Source of the DNA: RCIO01 sp965232405
Lineage (GTDB): Bacteria > Pseudomonadota > Alphaproteobacteria > Rhizobiales > Rhizobiaceae
NCBI GenBank assembly: GCA_965232405.1
Contig: OZ246966.1
Location: 2,046,001 to 2,110,000, forward strand
Reading direction: 5' to 3'
Length of the DNA stretch: 64,000 nt
Part shown: positions 25,800-34,560 of the stretch, one piece after another
How positions within the stretch are numbered: the stretch's first letter is position 1
Layout of the letters: each line of letters begins with the position of its first letter
Program-made: the position numbers and the translations under genes
The notes under the pieces: generated by a model
The model's database searches: none
Seen by the model: the letters and a program-made list of their open reading frames with translations, nothing else
What the model was told of the DNA's origin: nothing

Positions 25800-26657
25800 A
25801 TGAGACCCTTCCTCGAGACATTGCCAGTGTTTCCGGACTCGTCGTGGAGTTATCTCAACCGGCGTCTCGACGATGAAATCCCGTTTCAGTGGCACCATCA
25901 TCCCGAATATGAGCTTACGCTGACACTGAATTCACGCGGCCAGCGCCTCATCGGCGACCATGTCGGCACATATGACGACGGTGATCTGGTTCTGGTTGGC
26001 CCGAACCTCCCGCACACATGGGTGTCGCGGGCGAAGCTGGACGCCAGCCGGCCGCATATCGCGCTGGTGCTGTGGTTCCACCCCGATCTGGCGACAAGGC
26101 TGACAGAGGGGTTTCCTGAATTCCGCGAGGTGCAGTCGCTGCTTGGCAGGGCGGGGTGCGGGCTGAAATTCTCGCAGGGTGCCAGCGATGCCGTCCGCGC
26201 CGAGCATGAGGCGATCTTCGACCTGCCGCCGGCGGAGAGGCTGCTTTCGTTGCTACGCATCCTCAATCATCTGGCGAAGGACGCGGATGCGCAGAAGCTG
26301 GCCAGCCTGCCGGTCACGCAGCAGGGTAGACCGGAGAGCAGGGAGCGGATCGACAGGGTAGTTACCCATGTTCACATGCACTATTCGGAGCCGATCACGC
26401 TCGGCGAGCTCGCCGATGTTGCCGCACTCAGCGTTTCAGGCCTGCATCGGCTTTTCCGCAAACACATGCAGACAACGGTGACCGACTACATCATGCGTAT
26501 GAGGATCGGCGATGCGGCCGCCCGCCTTTCCGGCACGGACCAGCCGATCCAGTTCATCGCCGATTCCGTTGGCTATGGCGCGCTGTCCAATTTCAACCGC
26601 CAGTTCCGGGCGCTGAAAGGCATGTCACCCAGGGCATACAGACAACTTTTTCGCTAG
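25800..26657 (+). CDS. AraC-family transcriptional regulator with cupin N-terminus
   Basis: 285 residues. The N-terminal half is an AraC-type cupin sensor ('FQWHHHPEYELT', 'LPHTWVSRA'), and residues about 185-285 hold the two helix-turn-helix motifs ('ITLGELADVAALSVSGLHRLF' and 'IQFIADSVGYGALSNFNRQF'). It is divergent from the PhyH-family gene and is its likely regulator, sensing a small hydrophobic or sugar-like ligand. ATG 25800 leaves a 128-base shared promoter region. Confidence 0.88.
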   Translation: MRPFLETLPVFPDSSWSYLNRRLDDEIPFQWHHHPEYELTLTLNSRGQRLIGDHVGTYDDGDLVLVGPNLPHTWVSRAKLDASRPHIALVLWFHPDLATRLTEGFPEFREVQSLLGRAGCGLKFSQGASDAVRAEHEAIFDLPPAERLLSLLRILNHLAKDADAQKLASLPVTQQGRPESRERIDRVVTHVHMHYSEPITLGELADVAALSVSGLHRLFRKHMQTTVTDYIMRMRIGDAAARLSGTDQPIQFIADSVGYGALSNFNRQFRALKGMSPRAYRQLFR

Positions 26658-26662
26658 CGCGG

Positions 26663-27139
26663 TTACTTGCCGTCGATTTCCGGGGTCGCTGGCGGGCCGC
26701 CCTGCAGATCGGCGATCAGCGCCTTCATTTCCGCGATCTCGAGGCGCTGTGCCTCAATGATATCATCCGCCAGCTTGCGGACCCTAGGATCGGATATCTC
26801 TGACCGCTCGGAGGTGAGTATTGCGATGGAATGGTGCGGGATCATCGCTCGCATGTAAGAGACATCCTGCACCGTTGTCTGGCTGCGCAGGAGATAGAGC
26901 GAGCCGGCGATGACGACGGCAGCGACCAGATAGATGACGATGTTGAGGTTTCGGTTGGCGTACATGCCCAGCATGAACGACAGCATAATAACGGCCATCG
27001 CCGCACCCATATAGAGCGCCATATAGGTGCGGGTCTCGCTGAAGAAGATGTGATCCAGCGCGTAAGTGTTGAGATACATAAGGCCAAACATCACCACTGT
27101 CGAAGTAGCGATCATCGCAAAAAAGCGGACATAGGACAT
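26663..27139 (-). CDS. DUF305 membrane protein
   Basis: 158 residues with three hydrophobic segments in the first 90 residues, then a DUF305-type C-terminal part with the family motif 'MIPHHSIAILTSE' (paired His). DUF305 proteins are ferritin-like helical bundles often found next to copper-handling genes, but their function is not settled. ATG 27139 is chosen because the ATG at 27145 touches the GGGAG ribosome site. It follows the cytochrome c' gene after 80 bases in the same direction. Confidence 0.78.
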   Translation of the reverse strand: MSYVRFFAMIATSTVVMFGLMYLNTYALDHIFFSETRTYMALYMGAAMAVIMLSFMLGMYANRNLNIVIYLVAAVVIAGSLYLLRSQTTVQDVSYMRAMIPHHSIAILTSERSEISDPRVRKLADDIIEAQRLEIAEMKALIADLQGGPPATPEIDGK

Positions 27140-27219
27140 AGGCATCTCCCTGTGAGGCTACTGGTTGGAATCGATGAGTAGTTAGTTCACGAGGAAAGAG
27201 GCAACATTTTTGCGGAAGT

Positions 27220-27675
27220 TCAGCCGGGCTGGCGGAAGTCCTCGTGACAGGCCATGCAGGTGCTGCCGACATCCCTGAATTCGGGGCTCAGTTCGGCAGC
27301 ATCCGCTGCAGATTTCGCCGCGACCGACAGGGCCTCGGCTTTTGTCTTCAGTTCTTCGCTGAGCCGCACAAATTCGTCCCAGCTTTCCCAGATTTCCGGG
27401 ACGGCTTCACTGGGTCCGCGAATAGTGCCCTCCGGAAACTTTTCAGGGATGGCTTCCGCGTGTTCGGCAATCGCCATCGCGGCGTCGGTTGCCACCTCGG
27501 CGTCAAACGGGCGCTTGCCCCGGATCATCTGGGCCACCGTTTTCATTTCGGCGGCGATGTCCATCATGAGTTCCATGCGCTCCTTTACGATGCCGGTCGC
27601 GCCGCCATGTGCGAGAGCCGCGATGGCGGTCAGGGCGAAGATGACGCCTGCGATTGCGCCGGTTCTGAAGATCAT
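27220..27675 (-). CDS. Cytochrome c' family protein
   Basis: 151-residue periplasmic protein with a Sec signal peptide (cleaved after ALA near residue 22) and a helical body ending in the heme motif 'CMACH' close to the C-terminus, the hallmark of class II cytochrome c'. The early 'VKERMELMMDIAAEMK' helix also fits. Cytochromes c' bind NO or relay electrons; the role here is not known. ATG 27675 has AAGGATG upstream. It follows a class I cytochrome c gene by 53 bases. Confidence 0.9.
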   Translation of the reverse strand: MIFRTGAIAGVIFALTAIAALAHGGATGIVKERMELMMDIAAEMKTVAQMIRGKRPFDAEVATDAAMAIAEHAEAIPEKFPEGTIRGPSEAVPEIWESWDEFVRLSEELKTKAEALSVAAKSAADAAELSPEFRDVGSTCMACHEDFRQPG

Positions 27676-27728
27676 CCGGTCATCCTTTCTGGCTATTGGC
27701 ATATTTCTGACACGCCTGACGGAGCGCG

Positions 27729-28160
27729 CTACATGATGCCGTTCGCACGCTGCAACGTACGAACATAGGTCACGATCTTTACGATTTCGATATCGGTGAT
27801 GCCTTCGACGGGCGGCATGTCGCCGAACGGCCAGTGGTGGGCGCGTACACCCTGTTTGGCGGCGCGATAGAAAGACTGGTCGCCGTGATGATTGGGTTCG
27901 TAAATGACGTGGATCAGTGGCGGCGCAACGCCCTGTTGCCCGGCTGCATTCACGCCGTGGCAAACGGCGCAGTATTGTTCGAATGCTTCACGGCCTTCTC
28001 GCAGATCAGGCGCCAGCGGAGGGACCCGCACCTCTGTCAATGGAGCGCCCATTGCTCGCGGCCTGCCTTCGGGTTGAAGCGAGTAATAGATACCGACGCC
28101 CAGCATGGCGACCATGCCGGTGGCGGAAGCCAAGCGGGCTGCAGTAGAAAACCTGCTCAT
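27729..28160 (-). CDS. Membrane-anchored class I cytochrome c
   Basis: 143 residues: an uncleaved or signal-type hydrophobic segment (about residues 8-28) and one cytochrome c domain with 'CAVCH' near residue 62 and a candidate sixth ligand in 'FGDMPPV'. Periplasm-facing. It starts eight bases after the stop of a Met-rich 37-residue peptide gene and is followed by cytochrome c', so the three probably form one transcript. The electron partner is not visible in the window. Confidence 0.88.
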   Translation of the reverse strand: MSRFSTAARLASATGMVAMLGVGIYYSLQPEGRPRAMGAPLTEVRVPPLAPDLREGREAFEQYCAVCHGVNAAGQQGVAPPLIHVIYEPNHHGDQSFYRAAKQGVRAHHWPFGDMPPVEGITDIEIVKIVTYVRTLQRANGIM

Positions 28161-28168
28161 CGGCCCTG

Positions 28169-28282
28169 CTATCGAAAGAACATGTACTTCACGAGGGCGG
28201 CAATCATCAGGACCACAAGCAACAGGATCAGCAGACCCCCAAAGCCCATGCCCCACATCCCGTCACCCATCATGTTCATCAT
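28169..28282 (-). CDS. Methionine-rich single-pass membrane micropeptide (37 residues)
   Basis: A short frame with a good ribosome site (GAGAGG six bases before ATG 28282), ending eight bases before the cytochrome c start. The N-terminus 'MMNMMGDGMWGMGFGG' has seven Met in 16 residues, followed by one hydrophobic helix (about residues 15-33) and a short basic tail. Met-rich stretches of this kind bind Cu(I) in several copper proteins, so a copper or cytochrome-assembly role is possible but unproven. Not recognised as a named family. Confidence 0.65.
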   Translation of the reverse strand: MMNMMGDGMWGMGFGGLLILLLVVLMIAALVKYMFFR

Positions 28283-28359
28283 GGCGCTACCTCTCAAGCA
28301 CGTGGAAGATCCACGTTAGAGGTTCCACCTGCTGGAAGGTCAACCCGGCTCTGCCGCGC

Positions 28360-29412
28360 CTATTCCCCGACCAGCACGAACTCCAGATAGAGGTTGCGCT
28401 GGAGAATTGAGTGGTTGTCATCGGAGACGACCGAAACCACGAGCGCGCCGTCGGCGCGACGCCACACATCCAGCCCCTCCATATTGTCGATCTGGTAGGA
28501 CATGTCGGCTTCGAGCAGGACCGGCCCATCAGCGATCCCGTCGGGACGGATGGTGTCGGCCTTGATGCGGCGCAGCCGCATGGCCACGCCGGTGGCGATG
28601 GAAAAGCGGCGTTCCAGAAGTAGCAGGTCGCCATTGGGCAGGAACGCGCCGTCGGTGATGTCGAAATCGCCCGACCGCGCGACCTTGAATACGCCCTTCA
28701 GCGGACCTTCCAGAATTGCTGCAAAGATGTTGCCTTGCGCGTCGATAGAACGTTCGCTCACGGCAATGCGTGCGCCGGCCAGCGGGCCGTCTTCGGGCGC
28801 GTAGGTCAGGGTTTCGAAACCGCGGTTCTGGCGCAACTCCGCGTGGGGCACGACAAAGCCGATCTCGCCGATGGGGCCTTCCATGCCCTCCGGCTGAAGC
28901 GCGAACTCCTGAATCTTGTGGTCGCGCTCGAAGGTGACCGTGACCTTGTCGCCTACGATTGCCAAGCCTTCGGCGTCGGTGCGCCATTTGCCCTCGATCG
29001 GCACGCCGTCATCGTCCACCATCGGCATCATGCGGAAGCCGGTCATGGCGGCGGGGCGCTGCTGTTGGTCGCGTTCGATCTGCCCGAAGAACCAGAAGCC
29101 GGTATCGGCAACGCCGACAAAGTTTGAGCCGGCATCCAGGAACCGGATGGCCGAAAGCGCGCCGAAATCGCCGGTGCCCGCGACACTCAGCCCGCCGACG
29201 AACTCGAGCGGACCGAAGCGCGTTTCGTCGTGTCCAATGTGGAAATGGGTGATCTGGCGGGCGTTGAGCGGGATTTCCTCAACGAGCGATGATTGGGCTG
29301 ATGCGGGTGCGGCGAGCAACAGCAGCGTAGCGGCCATTCCCGCGAGGGCCTGCCATGACCTGACGATGGCCACAGCGCCGGAGAGAGGTGTCGCTTTCCG
29401 CCTAGCTCGCAC
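28360..29412 (-). CDS. Esterase-like activity of phytase family protein
   Basis: 350 residues with a signal peptide (hydrophobic core about residues 25-38, ASA-Q cleavage near 40) and a single phytase-like beta-propeller domain ('FVGVADTGFWFFG', 'DAEGLAI', 'NRGFETLTYAPEDG', 'DNMEGLDVW'). Periplasmic or exported; family members are annotated as esterase-like but few are characterised. The GTG start at 29412 overlaps the end of cobT by 11 bases, so translation is probably coupled. This position after cobT recurs in related alphaproteobacteria from memory; treat as context only. Confidence 0.82.
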   Translation of the reverse strand: MRARRKATPLSGAVAIVRSWQALAGMAATLLLLAAPASAQSSLVEEIPLNARQITHFHIGHDETRFGPLEFVGGLSVAGTGDFGALSAIRFLDAGSNFVGVADTGFWFFGQIERDQQQRPAAMTGFRMMPMVDDDGVPIEGKWRTDAEGLAIVGDKVTVTFERDHKIQEFALQPEGMEGPIGEIGFVVPHAELRQNRGFETLTYAPEDGPLAGARIAVSERSIDAQGNIFAAILEGPLKGVFKVARSGDFDITDGAFLPNGDLLLLERRFSIATGVAMRLRRIKADTIRPDGIADGPVLLEADMSYQIDNMEGLDVWRRADGALVVSVVSDDNHSILQRNLYLEFVLVGE

Positions 29413-31288
29413 GCTTCATCCGCGCGTTTCGCGCCTGTTCCTCGCCGAACAACGAAGCGAGCTGTTCGGTCATGGCGCCGGCGAGTTCCTCCGCGTCGAC
29501 GATGGTGACTGCGCGGCGATAATAACGGGTCACGTCATGGCCAATGCCGATGGCGATCAGTTCCACAGGCGAACGGGTCTCGATCAGGTCGATGACAGCG
29601 CGCAGATGGCGCTCCAGATAGTTGCCCGGATTGACCGAGAGCGTGGAATCGTCAACCGGTGCGCCGTCGGAAATCATCATCAGGATGCGGCGCTGTTCGG
29701 GTCGCGCGATCAGGCGCTGATGCGCCCAAAGAAGCGCCTCACCGTCGATATTTTCCTTCAACAGGCCTTCGCGCATCATCAGGCCAAGATTGCGCCGCGC
29801 GCGCCGCCAGGGGGCGTCGGCGGATTTGTAGATGATATGACGCAGATCGTTGAGCCGACCGGGGTTGGCGGGTTTGCCGTCCTTCAGCCATTTCTCGCGG
29901 CCCTGTCCGCCTTTCCAGGCGCGGGTGGTGAACCCCAGGATCTCGACCGAGACGCCGCAGCGCTCAAGCGTGCGGGCCAGAATGTCGGCACAGGTGGCGG
30001 CAACCGTGATCGGGCGGCCACGCATGGAGCCCGAATTGTCGAGCAGCAGCGTGACGACCGTGTCGCGGAAATTGGTATCGCGTTCCTGCTTGTAGGAAAG
30101 CGGCTGCATGGGATCGAGGATGATGCGGACCAGCCGGGCAGGATCGAGATAACCTTCCTCGAGGTCGAAATCCCATGCGCGGTTCTGCTGCGCCATCAGG
30201 CGGCGCTGCAGCCGGTTGGCCAAACGACCGACAACGCCGGCCAGATTGGCAAGCTGCTTGTCGAGGAAGGCGCGCAGACGGTCGAGTTCCTCCGGGTCGC
30301 AGAGTTCTTCCGCACCTACCGTTTCGTCGAAGGCTGTCGTGTAGACCTGATAGTCCAACTGGCGGGGCAAATCGCCCAGCGGGTCGTTGGGTCGGCGAGC
30401 CTCGCCCGGCGTTTCAGCGTCGAGGTCATCGTCGTCCATGTCCTCGGCGTCGGCGTCGACCGATTCGCTTTCGCCGGTCTGTTCCTGATCGGCGGAGGCT
30501 TCGGAGTCTTCGGGCTGACTGTCGTCTTCGCCGGAATCGGCTTCACCGGTTTCCTCGTTCTGCTCCTCGCCCTCGGGCTGGTTGTCGGTGTCCTCTTCGT
30601 CTTCTTCCGACTGATCCTCGTCGCCGATCTCGTCAGCCATCTCCATCGAGACCAGCATGTCGCGGACCAGGCGCGCAAACGCATCCTGGTCCTCCAGCTT
30701 GCCGAGCAGGCTGTCGAGGTCGCTGCCGGCCTTTTCCTCAATGAAGTCGCGCCAAAGATTGACGAGCTTCGTGCCGCTGGCCGGTGCTTCGCGGCCGGTC
30801 AGGCGCTCGCGCACCATCAGCGCAACGGCTTCTTCCAGCGGCGCGTCTGCCTTGTCGGTCACCTCGGCAAGGTTGGCCTTGGAGTATTTGTCCTCCAGCA
30901 TGCCTGCCAGATTGTCTGATACGCCGCGCATGCTGCGGGCGCCGATCGCCTCGACGCGTGCCTGTTCGACCGCGTCATAGATGGCGCGTGCCTGTCGGCC
31001 ATCGGGCGCCAGCCGGTTGTGGAGGCGGGTGTCATGACAGGCGCGGCGCAGCGCCATGGAGTCGCCCAGGCCGCGGGTGATGGAGAGGTCGTTGGCGGTC
31101 GGTTTGCGCGGCGGTTCGGGCAGGCGCGCATGGCTGCCCGCAAGTGCGGGCTTGTCCTTGGCGAACGTGACCTCGAAATCGCGATCGCCGGAGATGGCGC
31201 GCATGCAGGCCGAGACCGAACGCTTGAACAGATCGCTGTCGGCGTTGGACTTGGGCTTTCCGCGTGTGTTGTCGCCGGGGCCGGGCAT
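29402..31288 (-). CDS. cobT: Aerobic cobaltochelatase subunit CobT
   Basis: 628-residue cytoplasmic subunit of the ATP-dependent complex that inserts cobalt into hydrogenobyrinic acid a,c-diamide (aerobic B12 pathway). The N-terminal part is followed by a very acidic low-complexity linker (about residues 215-295, mostly D, E, S and Q), then a von Willebrand A domain with the MIDAS motif 'DNSGSM' near residue 415. Its partner CobS is encoded just upstream, 7 bases away; CobN is not in the window. Confidence 0.95.
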   Translation of the reverse strand: MPGPGDNTRGKPKSNADSDLFKRSVSACMRAISGDRDFEVTFAKDKPALAGSHARLPEPPRKPTANDLSITRGLGDSMALRRACHDTRLHNRLAPDGRQARAIYDAVEQARVEAIGARSMRGVSDNLAGMLEDKYSKANLAEVTDKADAPLEEAVALMVRERLTGREAPASGTKLVNLWRDFIEEKAGSDLDSLLGKLEDQDAFARLVRDMLVSMEMADEIGDEDQSEEDEEDTDNQPEGEEQNEETGEADSGEDDSQPEDSEASADQEQTGESESVDADAEDMDDDDLDAETPGEARRPNDPLGDLPRQLDYQVYTTAFDETVGAEELCDPEELDRLRAFLDKQLANLAGVVGRLANRLQRRLMAQQNRAWDFDLEEGYLDPARLVRIILDPMQPLSYKQERDTNFRDTVVTLLLDNSGSMRGRPITVAATCADILARTLERCGVSVEILGFTTRAWKGGQGREKWLKDGKPANPGRLNDLRHIIYKSADAPWRRARRNLGLMMREGLLKENIDGEALLWAHQRLIARPEQRRILMMISDGAPVDDSTLSVNPGNYLERHLRAVIDLIETRSPVELIAIGIGHDVTRYYRRAVTIVDAEELAGAMTEQLASLFGEEQARNARMKRAS

Positions 31289-31295
31289 TGGCCGA

Positions 31296-32285
31296 TCAGC
31301 TCAGAACCACGTTGGCCGCGCTTTCGGGCAGTTCTTCGCCAAAGGCGCGCTGGTAGAACTCGGCCACGATCGGGCGTTCCAGTTCATCGCACTTGTTGAG
31401 GAAGGTCAGCCGGAAGGCAAAGCCGACATCGCCGAAGATCTCGGCATTCTCGGCCCACATGATGACCGTGCGCGGGCTCATGACGGTGGAAAGGTCGCCA
31501 TTGACGAAGGCGGAACGGGTCATGTCGGCAATGCGGACCATCTTGTTGACGGTCTCGCGGCCCTCCTCGGTGCGCCAGTGCTTGGCCTTGGCCAGCACAA
31601 TCTCGACTTCCTTGTCATGCGGCAGGTAGTTGAGCGTGGTGACGATGGACCAGCGGTCCATCTGCGCCTGGTTGATCTGCTGGGTGCCGTGATAGAGCCC
31701 GGTCGTGTCGCCCAGGCCGACGGTGTTGGCCGTGGCAAAGAGGCGGAATGCCGGATGCGGGCGGATGACGCGGCTCTGGTCGAGCAGGGTCAGGCGGCCG
31801 GAGCTCTCCAGTACGCGCTGGATAACGAACATGACGTCTGGGCGACCGGCGTCATACTCGTCAAAAACCAGAGCGACATTGTGCTGGTAGGCCCAGGGCA
31901 GGATGCCGTCGCGGAACTCGGTTACCTGCATGCCTTCCTTGACCACGATGGCGTCCTTGCCGACGAGGTCGATACGGCTGACATGGCTGTCGAGATTGAT
32001 GCGCACGCATGGCCAGTTGAGGCGGGCGGCGACCTGCTCGATATGGGTCGACTTGCCGGTGCCGTGATAGCCGGACACCATGACGCGGCGGTTGTAGGCA
32101 AAGCCCGACAGGATGGCCATCGTCGTCTGACGGTCGAACAGATAGTCCGGGTCGAAGTCCGGCACGTAGGAATCGGCGGCCGAATAGGCCGGCACGATCA
32201 TGTCGGAATCGAAACCGAACTTCTCCTTCACGGAGACGGTGGTGTCGGGCAGGTTGGCAATGTCGCGGTCGACCTTGTTCATCAT
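31296..32285 (-). CDS. cobS: Aerobic cobaltochelatase subunit CobS
   Basis: 329-residue AAA+ ATPase of the MoxR/CobS type. Walker A 'GYHGTGKST' at residues 72-80, Walker B 'ALVFDEYDAG' near 140 and sensor-type 'FATANTVG' near 190 are intact. With CobT it forms the ring that drives CobN. ATG 32285 or the adjacent ATG 32282 both fit. It is the first gene of cobS-cobT-phytase-like and follows the J-domain gene after 132 bases without a recognisable feature. Confidence 0.95.
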   Translation of the reverse strand: MMNKVDRDIANLPDTTVSVKEKFGFDSDMIVPAYSAADSYVPDFDPDYLFDRQTTMAILSGFAYNRRVMVSGYHGTGKSTHIEQVAARLNWPCVRINLDSHVSRIDLVGKDAIVVKEGMQVTEFRDGILPWAYQHNVALVFDEYDAGRPDVMFVIQRVLESSGRLTLLDQSRVIRPHPAFRLFATANTVGLGDTTGLYHGTQQINQAQMDRWSIVTTLNYLPHDKEVEIVLAKAKHWRTEEGRETVNKMVRIADMTRSAFVNGDLSTVMSPRTVIMWAENAEIFGDVGFAFRLTFLNKCDELERPIVAEFYQRAFGEELPESAANVVLS

Positions 32286-32417
32286 GACTCCAGAAGCGGA
32301 ACGGCAATCCGCCTGTATTTCCTAACAATTGTTCGGAGGCGTCTTTAGTGCGAGATGCGCCATTTTGGAAGCGGCAAGGCCGCTTTCAGCGCAGGTCGCT
32401 TGCTTCGCTTATGCCGA

Positions 32418-33035
32418 CTAGCACAAACCGGCCTGTTTGAGGACCCGGTAGGCTTGCAGCACGTCGCGGAAGCGGTCTTCCGAACTCCGGTCACCGCCAT
32501 TGGCGTCCGGATGGTGCAGTTTCACCAGTTCCTTATAGCGTGACTTGATGTCTTCGCCAGTCGCCTTGTGCCCGAGGCCCAGCGTTTCCATGGCCTTGGC
32601 CTCAAGCGTGCGCAGTTTCCGCTCGCGCGGCTGGCTGCGCGCCTTGCTTTCGCTGAACAGTCCAAACGGGTCGCCGACACGGCCATGATAGGTGGCGCTT
32701 CCCGATCGCGCGGTAGAGAAATCGGGCGCGTATTGCGCCTGGCCGCCCGAACCCATTTTCCAGGTCGGGCGGTGTCCAGTCAGCGCCTCTTTCTGGAAGC
32801 GCGCAATGTCGTCATTGCCGAGGCCCGAGAAGTAGTTGAAGTTCTTGTTGTATTCGCGGACATGGTCGAAGCAGAAGCGGAAATATTCGCCTTCGCGCAT
32901 GCGGCCGACGGGCGCGCGATGCGTGCCAGCCTCACCGCAACCGTCCCACTGACATTGCGGCGCGCGCGACTTCACCTCGGATTTGGGGTCCGGGCGAACG
33001 CGGATCTTCTCGAAATATTTCGAATAAGGCTTCAT
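32418..33035 (-). CDS. J-domain protein with putative zinc-binding N-terminal half
   Basis: 205 residues. The C-terminal 60 residues form a J domain with the essential HPD ('KLHHPDANGG') and helices before it ('DIKSRYKELVK'), so it should stimulate a DnaK-type chaperone. The J domain sits at the C-terminus rather than the N-terminus as in DnaJ. The N-terminal half has 'CQWDGCGEAGTH' and 'FCFDHVREYNKNFNYF', a C-x4-C...C-x2-H set that could bind zinc. It lies between cobS and bolA, an order common in Hyphomicrobiales. Confidence 0.87.
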   Translation of the reverse strand: MKPYSKYFEKIRVRPDPKSEVKSRAPQCQWDGCGEAGTHRAPVGRMREGEYFRFCFDHVREYNKNFNYFSGLGNDDIARFQKEALTGHRPTWKMGSGGQAQYAPDFSTARSGSATYHGRVGDPFGLFSESKARSQPRERKLRTLEAKAMETLGLGHKATGEDIKSRYKELVKLHHPDANGGDRSSEDRFRDVLQAYRVLKQAGLC

Positions 33036-33194
33036 CTGGCCGCTTGGCGTTGATTCCGCTCGATTATGGGTTCTTCAGCGTGCGATACAAGAATTGACAT
33101 TCGGGCAATGATAGCCCTAACCGCTGAATCGCATGTGAATGGAGGTTGAGGCCAGCCTGATGGCCTTGCCCCAATATGGTGTGTGGAGGCCGAA

Positions 33195-33476
33195 TTGTCC
33201 ATTTCCGAGGCGATCGAAAAGAAGCTGACGGAGGCTCTCAAGCCGGACCGGCTGGCGGTCGTCAATGAGAGCCACCTGCATGCCGGACATCAGCCCTCGT
33301 TCGACGGCAGCGGAGAAACGCATTTCCGCATCCGTGTCGTGTCGCCGCTGTTTGAAGGCATGAGCCGCATCGAGCGGCACCGCAAGGTCAATGAGTTGCT
33401 GGCAGATGAACTGGCCGGCAGCGTGCATGCGCTGGCGATCGAGCCTGCGGCACCGGGCGAACCGACGCGCTGGTGA
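33195..33476 (+). CDS. bolA: BolA family protein
   Basis: 93-residue BolA protein, a cytoplasmic partner of monothiol glutaredoxins in iron-sulfur handling. 'VVNESHLHAGH' and 'ETHFRIRVVSPLFEGMSRIERHR' are diagnostic, with the conserved His that binds the bridging cluster. I prefer a TTG start at 33195, five bases after GGAGG, giving MSISEAIEKKL; a GTG at 33183 in the same frame would add four residues but would sit on the ribosome site. Divergent from the J-domain gene. Confidence 0.92.
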   Translation: MSISEAIEKKLTEALKPDRLAVVNESHLHAGHQPSFDGSGETHFRIRVVSPLFEGMSRIERHRKVNELLADELAGSVHALAIEPAAPGEPTRW

Positions 33477-33486
33477 TATCAGCAGG

Positions 33487-34137
33487 CTAGTCTTCTGCTC
33501 TAGCCGCCCAGTTCATGCCGCGGCGCAGGATCGTGCGCATTTCGGGAACCTCGAATTCCGACGCCACATGGCCGAGCGAGGAATAAAAGACGCGCCCCTT
33601 GCCGTGCTTGCGTTTCCACACGACCGGCATCTTCACTCCCTCGATCCACGGTGCGTGCTCGCCGCTGAAGGTGGTGGTGGCCAGCACCTCGATCGAGGGA
33701 TCGACATGCATGTAATACTGCTCCGAGCGATAGGGAAAACTGGAGATTCCTTGCATCACCGGGTCGTCGGGCCGAGCGACGTCGACGCGGTAGTCGATGA
33801 TGTCGCCGGGATGAGCCACCCACTGCCCGCCGACAATGAACTGGTATTCGGTCGATTCCCGAAAGGCATCAGCCATGCCGCCATGCTGGCCGGCCAGCCC
33901 GACGCCGCTTTCGATCGCCGAAGCGAGATTGACCGCGTGGTCCTTCTCGATCTTCGACATGGTGTAGATCGGCACAATCAGGTGATAATCGCGGATTGAG
34001 GGGTCGCCGAAGGCTTCGGTCTTGGTATCGACCGTAACGTCGAACCCATCTTCCTCCAGCATGCCACGGATGATGGCCGCGCATTGCTCAGGCTCGTGAC
34101 CGTCCCAGCCACCCCACACGATCAGCGCCTTGCGCAT
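33487..34137 (-). CDS. ThuA-like (trehalose utilisation) domain protein
   Basis: 216-residue protein with a glutamine-amidotransferase-like fold of the ThuA family ('ALIVWGGWDGHEPEQ', 'GLAGQHGGMADAFR', 'MPVVWKRKHGKGRVFYSSLGH'). ThuA homologues occur in sugar catabolism but the reaction is not established for most. ATG 34137 has GGAGG at five bases; a GTG six bases earlier is too close to it. Last gene of the operon that starts with the ring-cleaving dioxygenase, after an 80-base gap. Confidence 0.85.
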   Translation of the reverse strand: MRKALIVWGGWDGHEPEQCAAIIRGMLEEDGFDVTVDTKTEAFGDPSIRDYHLIVPIYTMSKIEKDHAVNLASAIESGVGLAGQHGGMADAFRESTEYQFIVGGQWVAHPGDIIDYRVDVARPDDPVMQGISSFPYRSEQYYMHVDPSIEVLATTTFSGEHAPWIEGVKMPVVWKRKHGKGRVFYSSLGHVASEFEVPEMRTILRRGMNWAARAED

Positions 34138-34217
34138 GCTCACCTCCTCCGCTTCCGAAATTGTGCAGCTTCACTGCACCAGAATCAGGCAGCAGGCAAA
34201 TGTCAGGTGTGTGCAGC

Positions 34218-34520
34218 CTATTGCTTCAGGAGATCATCCCATTCCGGGCTGTGGCGCTTGATCTCGTCAGCGACGAACCAGCAGGTCGGCGTGATCTTGT
34301 CGCCGTTTCCACGGGCGTCCGCGATCAGGCGCTCGACCATGCGCTCCGCAATGTCCTGCTCGCGATAAGGCACCGGCACGAATGTGTGGTCAGCGATGAT
34401 GTGATCGGGTGCTGCGCGCATGTAGGTCAGGCGCGCTTCCGAACCATCCGGCATCGCGACGGAATATTTGCCGCGCGGGCCATCCTGATCGAAGCGGATG
34501 TCGAGTTTTTCGAACGTCAT
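34218..34520 (-). CDS. Small GNAT-fold N-acetyltransferase-like protein (YjdJ type)
   Basis: 100 residues forming a minimal GNAT domain: 'EARLTYMRAAPDHIIADHTFVP', 'ERMVERLIADARGNGDKITPTCWFV' match the core that binds acetyl-CoA, but the usual R/Q-x-x-G-x-G/A loop is degenerate ('YREQDIAE'). Its neighbour 34561-34875 is a paralogue with the loop intact, so this copy may have lost or changed activity. ATG 34520 is preferred over the upstream frame start for its GAAGGAAAC ribosome site. Confidence 0.8.
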   Translation of the reverse strand: MTFEKLDIRFDQDGPRGKYSVAMPDGSEARLTYMRAAPDHIIADHTFVPVPYREQDIAERMVERLIADARGNGDKITPTCWFVADEIKRHSPEWDDLLKQ

Positions 34521-34560
34521 CACGTTTCCTTCGCCCATGCGGGGTTTTCGGGGTTTGCGA

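Noticed and set aside
28916..30919. 667-codon plus-strand open frame opposite cobT and the phytase-like gene
   Set aside because: cobT on the minus strand has intact MIDAS and family sequence; the opposite frame has no recognisable domain and is a shadow.
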